Below are positions 33,210 through 42,282 of a stretch of 64,000 nt of DNA, in pieces; the first letter of the stretch is position 1, and every line of letters starts with the position of its first letter. This stretch comes from Embleya sp040605455 (lineage in GTDB: Bacteria; Actinomycetota; Actinomycetes; Streptomycetales; Streptomycetaceae). The stretch is from positions 35,251 to 99,250 of the forward strand of contig NZ_JBEXCV010000011.1 in NCBI RefSeq assembly GCF_040605455.1, in the 5' to 3' direction. The position numbers and the translations under genes were made by a program. Below the pieces are notes generated by a model. That model had not been told where the DNA came from, did not search any database, and was given only the letters and a program-made list of their open reading frames with translations.

Positions 33210-34138
33210 GCGCGCTCGGCACCCTCGGCGCGGGCACGACGGGAGGTGCGGACACCAAGACCACGGAGCTCAAGCGGCGCGGCAGATGGGTGCCCTACGC
33301 GCTGCTGGCGCCCGGCCTGCTGTGGCTGGTGGTCTTCTTCGCGATCCCGATGGTGGTTCAGGGCTCGACCTCGCTGCAGACCGGCAACCTGACCAAGGGC
33401 TACGACCTCACCTGGCACTGGGCCACCTACTGGGATGCGCTCGACCAGTACTACCCGCAGTTCCTGCGTTCCTTCGGGTACGCGGCCGCGGCGACCGTGA
33501 TGTGCCTGGTGATCGGCTACCCGCTCGCCTACGCGATCGCGTTCAAGGCCGGCAAGTGGCGCGGCATGTGGCTGGTGCTGGTGATCGCCCCGTTCTTCAC
33601 CAGCTTCCTGGTCCGCACGCTGGCCTGGAAGACGATCCTCGCGGACAACGGGATCGTCGTGGACGTGCTCAACAAGCTGCACTTCACCAACGTCACGGCG
33701 TTCCTCGGCCTGACCCAGGACGACCGGGTGCTGGCCACGCCGCTCGCGGTGATCTGCGGACTGACCTACAACTTCCTGCCGTTCATGGTGCTGCCGCTGT
33801 ACGCGTGCCTGGAGCGGATCGATCCGCGCCTGCACGAGGCCGCCGGCGACCTGTACGCGTCGCCGCGAACCACCTTCGCCAAGGTCACCTTCCCGCTGTC
33901 GCTGCCGGGCGTGGTCTCCGGCACGCTGCTCACCTTCATCCCGGCGTCCGGCGACTACGTCAACGCGCAGTGGCTCGGCTCGCCGGACACCGGCATGGCG
34001 GGCAACGTGATCCAGACCCAGTTCCTGCGGGTGCTGGACTACCCCACCGCCGCCGCCCTGTCGTTCATCCTGATGTTGTTGATCGTGCTCATGGTGACGG
34101 CGTACATCCGCAAGGCGGGGACGGAGGACCTGGTCTGA
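33206..34138 (+). CDS. potB: Spermidine/putrescine ABC transporter permease B
   Basis: Inner-membrane permease half, 310 residues, six spans. WVPYALLAPGLLWLVVFFAIPM is the first. The cytoplasmic EAA loop that docks to PotA is seen as LHEAAGDLYASPRTTFAKVTFPLSLPGV (about residues 210-237). GTG 33206 overlaps the potA stop by 4 nt and is preferred for coupling; an upstream start would run back into potA. It ends with overlap to potC (TGATG). Confidence 0.94.
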   Translation: MSALGTLGAGTTGGADTKTTELKRRGRWVPYALLAPGLLWLVVFFAIPMVVQGSTSLQTGNLTKGYDLTWHWATYWDALDQYYPQFLRSFGYAAAATVMCLVIGYPLAYAIAFKAGKWRGMWLVLVIAPFFTSFLVRTLAWKTILADNGIVVDVLNKLHFTNVTAFLGLTQDDRVLATPLAVICGLTYNFLPFMVLPLYACLERIDPRLHEAAGDLYASPRTTFAKVTFPLSLPGVVSGTLLTFIPASGDYVNAQWLGSPDTGMAGNVIQTQFLRVLDYPTAAALSFILMLLIVLMVTAYIRKAGTEDLV

Positions 34139-34938
34139 TGGCCGTCGTCAACTGGTTGCGTCGCAACGTCATCGTGCTGTTCGGTCTGCTCGCGCTCGGC
34201 TACATGACGCTGCCCAACATCGTCGTGCTGATGTTCTCGTTCAACGACCCGAACGGGCGCTTCAACTACACCTGGAACGGCTTCACGCTCGATGCGTGGG
34301 AGCAGCCGTGCGGGGTCGCGGGCATCTGCGACTCGGTCGCGGTCAGCATGAAGATCGCGGTCCTGTCGACCCTGATCGCCACCGCGCTCGGCACCGCGAT
34401 CGCGTTCGCGCTCGGCCGCTACCGGTTCCGGGCCCGCGGCGCGATCAACACGCTGCTGTTCCTGCCGATGTCCATGCCCGAGGTGGTGATGGGCGCCTCG
34501 CTCGGCACGCTGTTCCTGAACATGCGGATCAACACCGGCTTCGTGACGATCCTGATCGCGCACATCATGTTCTGCCTGAGCTTCGTCGTGGTCGCGGTCA
34601 AGGCCCGCGTGCTGGGCATGGACCCCAAGCTCGAAGAGGCCGCTCAGGACCTGTACGCGTCACCCGTCCAGGTGTTCCTGCGGGTGACCCTGCCGCTCGC
34701 CGCACCCGGTATCGGGGCCGGCGCGATGCTCGCCTTCGCGCTGAGCTTCGACGATTTCGTGATCACGAACTTCACCTCGGGCAACACGGTCACCTTCCCG
34801 ATGTTCGTGTACGGCGCAGCCCAGCGCGGCACGCCGCCGCAGATCAACGTGATCGGTTCGGCGATGTTCGTGATCGCCGTACTGATCGTGATGATCGGGC
34901 AGATCCGCGCCTCGCGGCGGGCCAAACAGCGGGCGTAG
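34138..34938 (+). CDS. potC: Spermidine/putrescine ABC transporter permease C
   Basis: Second permease half, 266 residues, six spans. The EAA loop is LEEAAQDLYASPVQVFLRVTLPLAAPGIGAG. SFDDFVITNFTSG near residue 200 is a PotC signature. The ATG at 34138 shares one base with the potB stop. It ends before a short hairpin and the oxidase gene. No substrate-binding gene follows; the likely partner is the lipoprotein at 22.4 kb. Confidence 0.94.
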   Translation: MAVVNWLRRNVIVLFGLLALGYMTLPNIVVLMFSFNDPNGRFNYTWNGFTLDAWEQPCGVAGICDSVAVSMKIAVLSTLIATALGTAIAFALGRYRFRARGAINTLLFLPMSMPEVVMGASLGTLFLNMRINTGFVTILIAHIMFCLSFVVVAVKARVLGMDPKLEEAAQDLYASPVQVFLRVTLPLAAPGIGAGAMLAFALSFDDFVITNFTSGNTVTFPMFVYGAAQRGTPPQINVIGSAMFVIAVLIVMIGQIRASRRAKQRA

Positions 34939-34989
34939 TTTCGCCCGTTAAATGATGATCAATCCCAGATCTGTAGCTATGCGGTGAAA

Positions 34990-35020
34990 CCGCCGGGGCC
35001 CGACAAGGCGGCCCCGGCGG
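34990..35020 (+). terminator. 11-bp hairpin between potC and amine oxidase
   Basis: Arms 34990-35000 and 35010-35020 pair perfectly with a 9-nt loop. It follows an AT-richer run. Whether it ends the pot transcript or sits in a leader is not certain. Confidence 0.55.
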
Positions 35021-35044
35021 ACACTGCGAAAGTGGTGAAACCCC

Positions 35045-36475
35045 ATGGGTCCCCGGAACACGTCGGATCCTGCTCCCTCGGTCGAGGCGATCCGCTCGCT
35101 CGCGGACGCCGCGCCGACCCCCTTCTGGCTCGACCGGAGCGACCGACCGGAGCCGTGCGCGGCTCTGGTCGGCGACGACCACTGCGATCTGGCGATCGTC
35201 GGCGGCGGCTACTCGGGCCTTTGGACCGCACTGATCGCGAAGGAACGCAACCCCTCGCGCGACGTGGTGCTGGTCGAGGCGCACGAGATCGGCTGGGCGG
35301 CCTCGGGCCGCAACGGCGGATTCTGCGCCGCGAGCCTGACCCACGGCTTCTACAACGGGCTGGACCGCTGGGAGAGCGACCTCGCCCGACTGGAGCGGCT
35401 CGGTGAGCACAACCTCGACGAGATCGAGGCGGCGATCAAGCGCTACGGCATCGACTGCGACTTCCGTCGCACCGGCGAGCTCAGCGTCGCGACCCAGCCG
35501 CACCAGGTCGAGGAACTGCGCGAGGAGATCGATCTCGCCCGGCGCTACGGCACCGAACTGACCTTCCTGGACCGGGACGAGGTGCGTGCGGAGGTCGACT
35601 CGCCCACCTACCTCGCCGGCGTCTGGGACAGGACCGGCTGCGCGATCATCGACCCGGCCCGACTGGCCTGGGGCCTCAAGGCCGCGTGCGAGTCGCTGGG
35701 CGTGCGCGTTTACGAGCGCACCAAGGTGACCGAACTGGGCGAGCACGGCTCGGGGATGGTGCTGAAGACCGCGTACGGTCGGGTCTTCGCGGGCAACGTG
35801 GCGCTGGGCACCAACGTCTTCCCGTCGTTGGTCAAGCGGCTGCGGCCGTTCGTGGTGCCGGTCTACGACTACGCGATGATGACCGAGCCGCTGAGTGCCG
35901 AGCAGCTCGCGGCGATCGGCTGGCACAACCGGCAGGGCATCGGCGACACGAACAACCAGTTCCACTACTACCGGCTCAGCGCGGACAACCGGATCCTGTG
36001 GGGCGGTTACGACGCCGTCTACCACTACGGTTCCAAGCTCTCCTCGGACCTGGACCAGCGCCCGGAGACGTTCGCGAAGCTCGCGCAGCACTTCTTCGAG
36101 ACGTTCCCGCAGCTCGAAGGTCTGCGCTTCAGCCACACGTGGGGTGGCGCGATCGACACGTGCAGCCGCTTCTCGGCGTTCTTCGGGACGGCGTACAAGG
36201 GCAAGGTCGCGTACGCGCTGGGCTTCACCGGTCTGGGCGTGGGCGCGACCCGCTTCGGCGCCGAGGTGATGCTGGACAAGCTCGACGGTCGCCCGACCGA
36301 GCGCACCGAACTCGAGATGGTCCGCACCAAGCCCCTCCCGTTCCCGCCGGAACCGATCAAGTGGGCGGGCGTGACGATGACCAAGTGGTCGATGGACCGC
36401 GCCGACAAGAACGCCGGCAAGCGCAACCTGTGGCTCAAGGCCCTCGACAAGGTCGGCATGGGCTTCGACAGTTAG
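35045..36475 (+). CDS. FAD-dependent amine oxidase (PuuB-like), second copy
   Basis: The 476-residue product has CDLAIVGGGYSGLWTALIAKE (FAD motif, about residues 48-68), EIGWAASGRNGGFCAASLTHGF (family block) and FSHTWGGAIDTCSRFSAFFG. GFTGLGVGATRFGAEVMLDKL is near the C-terminus. The architecture is as in the oxidase at 16.5 kb, but the two differ clearly in the middle. Following potABC, it probably oxidises the imported polyamine or its glutamylated form and releases an aminoaldehyde for the first gene of this unit. A ~45-residue leader precedes the FAD fold. The ATG at 35045 has a weak GGTG site. Confidence 0.9.
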   Translation: MGPRNTSDPAPSVEAIRSLADAAPTPFWLDRSDRPEPCAALVGDDHCDLAIVGGGYSGLWTALIAKERNPSRDVVLVEAHEIGWAASGRNGGFCAASLTHGFYNGLDRWESDLARLERLGEHNLDEIEAAIKRYGIDCDFRRTGELSVATQPHQVEELREEIDLARRYGTELTFLDRDEVRAEVDSPTYLAGVWDRTGCAIIDPARLAWGLKAACESLGVRVYERTKVTELGEHGSGMVLKTAYGRVFAGNVALGTNVFPSLVKRLRPFVVPVYDYAMMTEPLSAEQLAAIGWHNRQGIGDTNNQFHYYRLSADNRILWGGYDAVYHYGSKLSSDLDQRPETFAKLAQHFFETFPQLEGLRFSHTWGGAIDTCSRFSAFFGTAYKGKVAYALGFTGLGVGATRFGAEVMLDKLDGRPTERTELEMVRTKPLPFPPEPIKWAGVTMTKWSMDRADKNAGKRNLWLKALDKVGMGFDS

Positions 36476-36868
36476 AAACGCGCTTCGCGCGGTGGCGGCC
36501 TCCGGCCGCTCTCCTCGCGCGCTCGTCGATCACCACACGCGATCAAGTCGTGGGCGCTGACGCGCCGTCGGGCAGCCGGGTGAGCATGCACCTCACCCGG
36601 CTTCCGGCGTGTCATCCCGCAGCCCCGGGGGAGGCCGCGGGGCCGTGATTCGCGCGCCCCGCCGCGGTGGATCCGCAGCCTTCGTCCGAGACGCAACGGG
36701 CCATGTGGGTGGGCAGCACCAATGCCGACCGAGACGGACTGTAAGGCGAACGGCCCAACCGCCGACACCATGAAGCTTGAAGCGCTCCACGAAGGCCAGC
36801 AAGACTGGCCACCGTACGGGGCTTGTGCGGCCCCTCGCCGAAACCGCATCCCCCCGGAAGGTCGGACC
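36476..36868. other. 393-bp gene-free region before mmsA
   Basis: Contains inverted repeats: GCGGCC-N3-GGCCGC (36495-36509, probably part of the oxidase terminator), a 9-bp stem 36576-36584 with 36592-36600, and GGCCAG-N5-CTGGCC (36794-36810). The last lies 58 bp before the mmsA start and could be an operator. No ORF with real coding character was seen. Confidence 0.5.
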
Positions 36869-38371
36869 GTGACGAACCACGTAACCCACTGGATTGCCAA
36901 CGCGGAGTGGACAGGCGTCTCCGAGCGTCGGGGCGACATCCACAACCCCGCCACCGGCAAGATCACCGGCACGGTCGACTACGCGTCCGTGGCCGAGGTC
37001 GACGAGGCCGTCTCGGTCGCCGTCCGCGCCTTCGCCACCTGGAAGAACGCCTCGCTCGCCAAGCGCTCCTCGGTGCTCTTCAACTTCCGTGAGTTGCTCA
37101 ACGCCAAGAAGGACGAGCTCGCCGCGATCATCGTGGCCGAGCACGGCAAGGTGCACTCGGACGCGCTGGGCGAGATCGCCCGCGGCCAGGAGGTCGTGGA
37201 ACTCGCGTGCGGCATTCCGCACCTGCAGAAGGGCGGGCACTCCGAGCAGGCGTCGACCGGCATCGACGTCTACTCGATCCGCCAGCCGCTGGGCCCGGTC
37301 GCGATCATCTCGCCGTTCAACTTCCCGGCGATGGTCCCGATGTGGTTCTTCCCGATCGCGATCGCAACCGGCAACACGGTGATCCTCAAGCCGAGCGAGA
37401 AGGATCCGTCGACCGCGAACTTCCTCGCCGACCTGTGGAAGCAGGCCGGTCTGCCCGACGGCGTGTTCAACGTCGTGCACGGTGACAAGGTCGCCGTGGA
37501 CCGCATCCTGGAGCACCCGGACATCAAGTCCGTCTCCTTCGTCGGCTCGACCCCCATCGCCAAGTACGTGTACGAGAACGGCACCCGCTACGGCAAGCGC
37601 GTGCAGGCCCTCGGCGGCGCCAAGAACCACATGCTGGTGCTCCCGGACGCCGACCTGGACCTGGTCGCCGACGCCGCGGTCAACGCCGGCTTCGGCGCGG
37701 CCGGCGAGCGCTGCATGGCGATCTCGGCCCTGGTCGCGGTCGAGCCGATCGCCGACGAGCTGATCGCCCGGATCAAGGAGCGGATGACCAAGCTCCGGGT
37801 CGGCGCGGGCAACGACGCCGCCTCCGAGATGGGCCCGCTGGTCACCCGCCAGCACGCGGACAAGGTGCTCTCCTACGTTCAGGCCGGCGAGGACCAGGGC
37901 GCGACGCTCGTGGTGGACGGCCGCGAGCACCCGATCAACGGCGCCGACACCGCCGACGGCTACTGGGTCGGCCCGACCCTGTTCGACAACGTCACCCCCG
38001 AGATGTCGATCTACACCGACGAGATCTTCGGCCCGGTGTTGTCGGTCGTCCGGGTCGAGTCCTACGACGAGGGCCTGGCGCTGATCAACGCCAACCCGTA
38101 CGGCAACGGCACCGCGATCTTCACCAACGACGGCGGCGCGGCCCGCAGGTTCCAGAACGAGGTCGAGGTCGGCATGATCGGCATCAACGTGCCGATCCCG
38201 GTTCCGGTCGCCTACTACTCGTTCGGCGGCTGGAAGAACTCGCTGTTCGGCGACCTGCACGCGTACGGCGCCGACGGCGTGCAGTTCTTCACCCGCGGCA
38301 AGGTCGTCACCCAGCGCTGGCTCGACCCCAGCCACGGCGGCATCAACCTGGGCTTCCCGACCAACGACTGA
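36869..38371 (+). CDS. mmsA: CoA-acylating methylmalonate/malonate-semialdehyde dehydrogenase
   Basis: Converts methylmalonate semialdehyde to propionyl-CoA, and malonate semialdehyde to acetyl-CoA. The 500-residue ALDH has VNHPATGK-like text, GPVAIISPFNFPAMVPMWFFPIAIATGNTVILKPSEKDPS and FVGSTPIAKYVYENGTRYGKRVQALGGAKNHMLV. The last block lacks the usual general-base Glu (ELGGK becomes ALGGAKNH), a hallmark of MmsA. The catalytic Cys is in GAAGERCMAISALV. GTG 36869 has GGAAGG upstream. In this setting it may deal with malonate semialdehyde from beta-alanine, the product of the spermidine aminopropyl part, but valine catabolism is an alternative. Confidence 0.94.
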   Translation: MTNHVTHWIANAEWTGVSERRGDIHNPATGKITGTVDYASVAEVDEAVSVAVRAFATWKNASLAKRSSVLFNFRELLNAKKDELAAIIVAEHGKVHSDALGEIARGQEVVELACGIPHLQKGGHSEQASTGIDVYSIRQPLGPVAIISPFNFPAMVPMWFFPIAIATGNTVILKPSEKDPSTANFLADLWKQAGLPDGVFNVVHGDKVAVDRILEHPDIKSVSFVGSTPIAKYVYENGTRYGKRVQALGGAKNHMLVLPDADLDLVADAAVNAGFGAAGERCMAISALVAVEPIADELIARIKERMTKLRVGAGNDAASEMGPLVTRQHADKVLSYVQAGEDQGATLVVDGREHPINGADTADGYWVGPTLFDNVTPEMSIYTDEIFGPVLSVVRVESYDEGLALINANPYGNGTAIFTNDGGAARRFQNEVEVGMIGINVPIPVPVAYYSFGGWKNSLFGDLHAYGADGVQFFTRGKVVTQRWLDPSHGGINLGFPTND

Positions 38372-38401
38372 CGTTCGCTCGCCTCGGCGAGCACGCGCAC
38401 G

Positions 38402-38437
38402 AGCCCGCCCGACCCCAATGACGTGGTCGGGCGGGCT
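38402..38437 (+). terminator. 13-bp terminator hairpin after mmsA
   Basis: Arms 38402-38414 and 38425-38437 are perfectly complementary with a 10-nt loop, 31 nt after the stop. TTCGTCGTC follows. Likely a terminator. Confidence 0.8.
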
Positions 38438-38569
38438 TCGTCGTCCGCGGCCCGGATACGGACCCCGGGCGCTTCGCCATTTCTTCCGCACGCCTTCCCT
38501 GGCAGCATGCGTGACGGGTCGTCAGATGATCAGTCGGCGGCCGCTACGGACGTGACAGGGGAACGGCGC

Positions 38570-39278
38570 ATGCCCATCGAAGACAGCCCACCCGGCGATA
38601 CCGCCATCCACGTGATCCAGATATCCGACGTGCACTACCGGGACGCTCCGGGCACCCGCGGTGCGGATCGGGTCATGGCTGCTGCTCATGGTGGACACCA
38701 ACGCGCTCGGCCGCGAACACGTGGGCGACGGGGTGTACCGCGACCTCGACGACCGGATGACCCGAGCCGACGGGCCGGAGCTGAGCGCGCCCGAGGCCGC
38801 CCGGATCCGAGAGATCCTGGCCGGTTCGGATGCCGAGCACGTGCTGCTGTTCGTCCACCAGCCGCCGCTCGCCGAGATCTGCCCGCGTTTGGACCCCTCC
38901 GGCCGACTCGGCGCGTTGCTCCGCGACTTCGGGCACATCCGAGCCATCTCCGGTGGCCACCTGCACGGCTCGCTCGAAGGCGAGTTCGCCGGGGTGCCGG
39001 TGTTCGTGGCGCCCTCGACCACGTACAGCATCGACTACGCCGGCAATCGCTTCGACGGCCCCGGCTATCGCACCTTCACGCTGCACCCGGACGGCCGGGT
39101 CGAATCCGAGGCGCACACCGCGCCCGGTCCGATCACCGACGCGATGCGCGCCAAGCCCGCACCGCGCTTTCTCACCGATCTCATGCTGGGCGTGGTGACC
39201 ATCGAGGAGATGCGCGACATGAGCGACGACCGGTTCGAGGCCCGGTTCGGCGAGCCCCGTCCGGTTCGCGGCGCCTGA
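38570..39278 (+). pseudogene. Calcineurin-like phosphodiesterase (CpdA type), internally deleted and frameshifted
   Basis: The start (ATG 38570) reads MPIEDSPPGDTAIHVIQISD then VHYRDAPG, with metal motif I (DxH). About 38650-38661 the frame changes. From GTG 38661 the next frame continues RIGSWLLLMVDTNALG, then VLLFVHQPPL and AISGGHLHG (GHxH, motif V) to a stop at 39278. Motifs II (GDxxD/N) and III (GNHD) that hold the other metal ion are absent, so some 70-100 codons seem to have been lost along with the frame. A 205-codon remnant could still be translated but would not be active. Phosphatase 2 follows after 38 bp, so the two were probably one unit. Confidence 0.75.
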
Positions 39279-39316
39279 GTCCGATTCCCTACAGCCCGAC
39301 CAGCACGAGGAGACAC

Positions 39317-40111
39317 GTGACACAGCATCAGGCGGATGCCGGACTCGCCCTCGAAGGGGTCCGCAACTTCCGCGACATCGGTGGACTGCCCACCGCCGAC
39401 GGCCGGCGGGTGCGGACCGGTCGCTACTTCCGCAGCGGCCACCTGGCCAAGCCCACGAACGCGGACCGCGCCGTCCTCGCCGACCTGGGCATCCGGCTCG
39501 TGGTGGACCTGCGCAGCCCGGCCGACATCGAACTGGACGGCGCCGACGTGCTGCCCGCCGGGGCCCGGTGGCTGAACCTGCCGATGTCCGACCCGGCCCG
39601 ACACTCGGACTTCTGGAGCGATCTGCGCAGCGCCGACCTGAGTGTGCTGCGCGAGCGGCTCGGCAACGGGCGGGCGGAGAAGTCGATCGCGGCGGACTAC
39701 CGCGACCAGGTGGTGAGTCGGGTCGACCGGCACGCGCGGATGTTGCGCGCGATGCTCGACGCGGACGGCCTGCCGGTCGTGGTGCACTGTTCGGCCGGCA
39801 AGGACCGCGCCGGGATCGCGGCGGCCCTGGTGCAGCGGATCGTCGGCGTCTGCGCCGACGACGCGGTGGCGAACTACCTGGTCAGCAATGACCCGGGCAA
39901 CCGCTACGAGCCGAATACCGACAAGCTCGCGATGCGGCCGGGTCTGCTGGAGCTCTTCCAGCCGTTCCTGGAGGTGCGCGAGGAATACCTGCGCGGCGCC
40001 TTCGAGGTGATGGACACCCACTGGGGCGGCTTCGACGCCTACCTGGAGCAGGGGCTGGGCCTGGACGCGGACCGGCTGGACCGGCTGCGGACGGCGCTGC
40101 TGGAGGACTGA
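39317..40111 (+). CDS. Tyrosine/serine protein phosphatase-like protein, second copy
   Basis: The 264-residue product begins (V)TQHQADAGLALEGVRNFRDIGG, the classical NFRD start of PtpB-type phosphatases. RTGRYFRSGHLAKP and RLVVDLRSPADIEL follow. The active-site loop HCSAGKDRAG sits near residue 160. In the usual loop the last residue pair is RTG; here it is RAG, still with the catalytic Arg. GAGGAG lies 5-10 nt before GTG 39317. It follows the broken phosphodiesterase. It is paralogous to the gene at 15.6 kb. Substrate unknown: phosphotyrosine, phosphoserine or lipid phosphates. Confidence 0.9.
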   Translation: MTQHQADAGLALEGVRNFRDIGGLPTADGRRVRTGRYFRSGHLAKPTNADRAVLADLGIRLVVDLRSPADIELDGADVLPAGARWLNLPMSDPARHSDFWSDLRSADLSVLRERLGNGRAEKSIAADYRDQVVSRVDRHARMLRAMLDADGLPVVVHCSAGKDRAGIAAALVQRIVGVCADDAVANYLVSNDPGNRYEPNTDKLAMRPGLLELFQPFLEVREEYLRGAFEVMDTHWGGFDAYLEQGLGLDADRLDRLRTALLED

Positions 40112-40128
40112 GCCGGGTCCGGACGCGC

Positions 40129-40166
40129 CCGAGGACGGTGCCCACAGGAGGAGGCACCGCCCTCGG
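40129..40166. terminator. Hairpin between phosphatase and APC permease (convergent)
   Basis: Arms 40129-40142 and 40153-40166 pair over 13 of 14 positions with a 10-nt loop. Bidirectional terminator by position. Confidence 0.65.
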
Positions 40167-40206
40167 GTCGGTACGGCGTGCGGCGGTTGCCGCGGTCGGC
40201 CGACGA

Positions 40207-41622
40207 TCAGGAGTCGTCGGCCATCAGCTTGATGTTCCAGCGGGTCTCCTGGCGCGGACGCAGGTAGAACACCCAGTACAGCGCGGCCAGGAGCAGCACC
40301 CCACCGGTGATCAGCAACGCGCGGGTGGGCTGTTCGGTCAGCACGTAGATCATCGACACGATCAGGACCACCGGGATCGCGGGCCACAGCGGCATCCGCC
40401 AGGCCTGCGTGCTCTTGTGCGCGCCCTTCCGGGCGACCAGCACGGCGAGCGCCACCACCAGGTAGAGCGCGGCGACCGCGACGCCGGTGACCTCACCGAG
40501 GAGCGTCGTGGGCACGAAGCACAGGAGCGCGCCGGGCACCCCGACCACCAGCGTGGACACCCAGGGCGAACCGAACCGGTTCACCTTGCCGAAGGCCCGG
40601 TTGATCGGCTCGGGCCAGGCCCGGTCGCGGGCCGAGGCGTAGACCACGCGCGAGTTCTGGATGACCATGACCACGCCCGCGTTGATGATCGCCAGCGCGA
40701 TGCACAGGCCGATGAAGGTGGCCATGCCGTGGTTGGACCAGCCCTCGACCAGGCCGAGGATGTCGCCGCCCGCCAGGGTCGCCTGGTCCGGAGCGCCGAG
40801 CGAGATCGCGATGGTCGGCACGATCAGGATCACGGCGCCCAGGCCCAGGGTCCACAACACCGTGCGAGAGACCGTGCGCCGCGGGTTCTCCATCTCCTCG
40901 GCCAGGTAGACCGCGGTGGAGAAGCCCTGGAGGGCGAACAGCGCGCCGGCCATGCCCGCGATCAGCAAGCCCATCTTCAGCGGATCCGTCGTGTTGCTCG
41001 CGGCGTCCACTACGACCTCGGGCTTGATCAGCGTCGAGGTGGCCTGGTTCACGTTGGCGAAGCCGAGGAAGGCGACGATCGCCGCGGCGATCACCTCCAG
41101 GGCCAGGAACACGCCGGTCACCCACGCGTTCGCGCGCAGGTCGAGCAGACCCATGATGGTGGCCAGGATCATCACCGCGGCGCCGGCCCACATCGTGTCG
41201 ATCGTCGCGATCGAGGTCAGATACTCGGCGGTGCCCAGGGCGATGATCGGCGGCACGATCATCACCACGATGGTGGCGATGATGAAGACCAGCCAGCCCA
41301 TGAAGCGGCCCATGAGGGTGCCGACCATGGCGTACTCGCCGCCGGCGCTGGGGATCAGGGTGCCCAACTCGGAGTAACAGAAGGCGACGCCGACACACAG
41401 CACGGCGGCCACGACCAAGGCCAAGGCGGTGCCGGAACCGAGGGTCTCGAACATCCCCGGAACGATCACGAAGAGCGAGGACGCGGGAGTCAGACACGAG
41501 AGCGTGAGCAGTGTGCCGCCGACGACTCCGATGGAGCGCTTGAGCGGCGCGGGGGCGCCGCCGGCGTCGAGAGTGACTGGAGTCAGGGTCCCGGACGGCG
41601 GTGGGGTTGTTTCAACAGCCAT
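40207..41622 (-). CDS. APC family amino acid/amine permease
   Basis: The 471-residue product has twelve predicted spans and the APC start LKRSIGVVGGTLLTLSCLTPASSLFVIVPGMF. SAGGEYAMVGTLMGRFMGWLVF (TM3 area) and GFSTAVYLAEEMENPRRTVSRTVLW (loop after TM6, with the conserved Glu-Glu) are typical. Related permeases carry GABA, putrescine or aromatic amino acids. In this cluster import of GABA or a related amine is likely but not proven. ATG 41622 has AGAGGTAG upstream. The promoter side carries a perfect palindrome and a 10-base word shared with the Lrp site at 20.65 kb. Confidence 0.9.
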   Translation of the reverse strand: MAVETTPPPSGTLTPVTLDAGGAPAPLKRSIGVVGGTLLTLSCLTPASSLFVIVPGMFETLGSGTALALVVAAVLCVGVAFCYSELGTLIPSAGGEYAMVGTLMGRFMGWLVFIIATIVVMIVPPIIALGTAEYLTSIATIDTMWAGAAVMILATIMGLLDLRANAWVTGVFLALEVIAAAIVAFLGFANVNQATSTLIKPEVVVDAASNTTDPLKMGLLIAGMAGALFALQGFSTAVYLAEEMENPRRTVSRTVLWTLGLGAVILIVPTIAISLGAPDQATLAGGDILGLVEGWSNHGMATFIGLCIALAIINAGVVMVIQNSRVVYASARDRAWPEPINRAFGKVNRFGSPWVSTLVVGVPGALLCFVPTTLLGEVTGVAVAALYLVVALAVLVARKGAHKSTQAWRMPLWPAIPVVLIVSMIYVLTEQPTRALLITGGVLLLAALYWVFYLRPRQETRWNIKLMADDS

Positions 41623-41713
41623 GTGCGCTACCTCTGCGGGACAGCGGGGTGCGGATATCGCCTCCGGGACGGATGGTGAGCCGTTCGCACTTTCCGAACG
41701 GTGCGGCGTAATA

Positions 41714-41834
41714 CAAACGCCCGTTTGATCACCCGTCAAGATCCCGTTAGCAACTGATTCCGTAGCCAGTACACCCAGATTTCATCGAATAGCGCTTTAA
41801 GCTGGCATCTGATGGTACGTAATCCGCAGATTAC
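41714..41834. promoter_or_regulatory. Operator-like sites upstream of the APC permease
   Basis: CAAACG-CC-CGTTTG at 41714-41727 is a perfect 14-bp palindrome 92 bp before the permease start. CAACTGATTC at 41751-41760 is identical to the left part of the palindrome at 20655-20664. GTAATC-N4-GATTAC lies at 41819-41834. The region is AT-rich compared with its surroundings, as expected for a promoter. Regulators are not identified. Confidence 0.45.
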
Positions 41835-41883
41835 TTGCGGGAAAAGTTTTCTCACCGTTCACCTGTCGAGATAGCCTCCGGCC

Positions 41884-42282
41884 ATGGTCAACCGCGTACT
41901 CGCGCACACCGGCGCCCGGCATCCGGTGATCCAGTTCCTGGCCTCGTCCGAGAGTCCGGTGCACACCCACTACAAGCAGGCGGTGCTCGCTGCGGACGAG
42001 ACCGGGACCGTGGTGGTCAACCGCACGGGCAGCCCGACCATGCGGGTCCTGGGCACCGAGTTCTCCCGCGCGCTCGCCGCCTCCGGCGGGCCGGCGCACA
42101 GCTCGCTCGACGCGATCAACCGCTTGTACTTCGACGGCGAGATGGAGGCGTCGCTCGCCTCCGCGGGTCAGTCGGTCGGCCTGGTGCACGACGTGGTGTC
42201 GGTGGCCACCATCATCGAGAACACGATGGCGGGGTTCCGCGCGGCGATGGCGACGGCGGTGCGGCGGGCGGGCGAGGTCTGA
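41884..42282 (+). pseudogene. C-terminal remnant of a nitronate monooxygenase-family protein
   Basis: The 132-codon frame reads FLASSESPVHTHYKQAVLAA, then VVVNRTGSPTMRVL, NRLYFDGEMEASLASAGQSV and VHDVVSVATIIE. This is the last third of NMO/2-nitropropane dioxygenase-type FMN enzymes. The N-terminal ~220 residues with the FMN barrel and catalytic His are missing, and the first ~15 codons do not match the family. No ribosome binding site precedes the ATG. The 3' end overlaps the convergent PAP2 gene by 71 bp. Almost certainly non-functional as an oxygenase. Confidence 0.75.
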
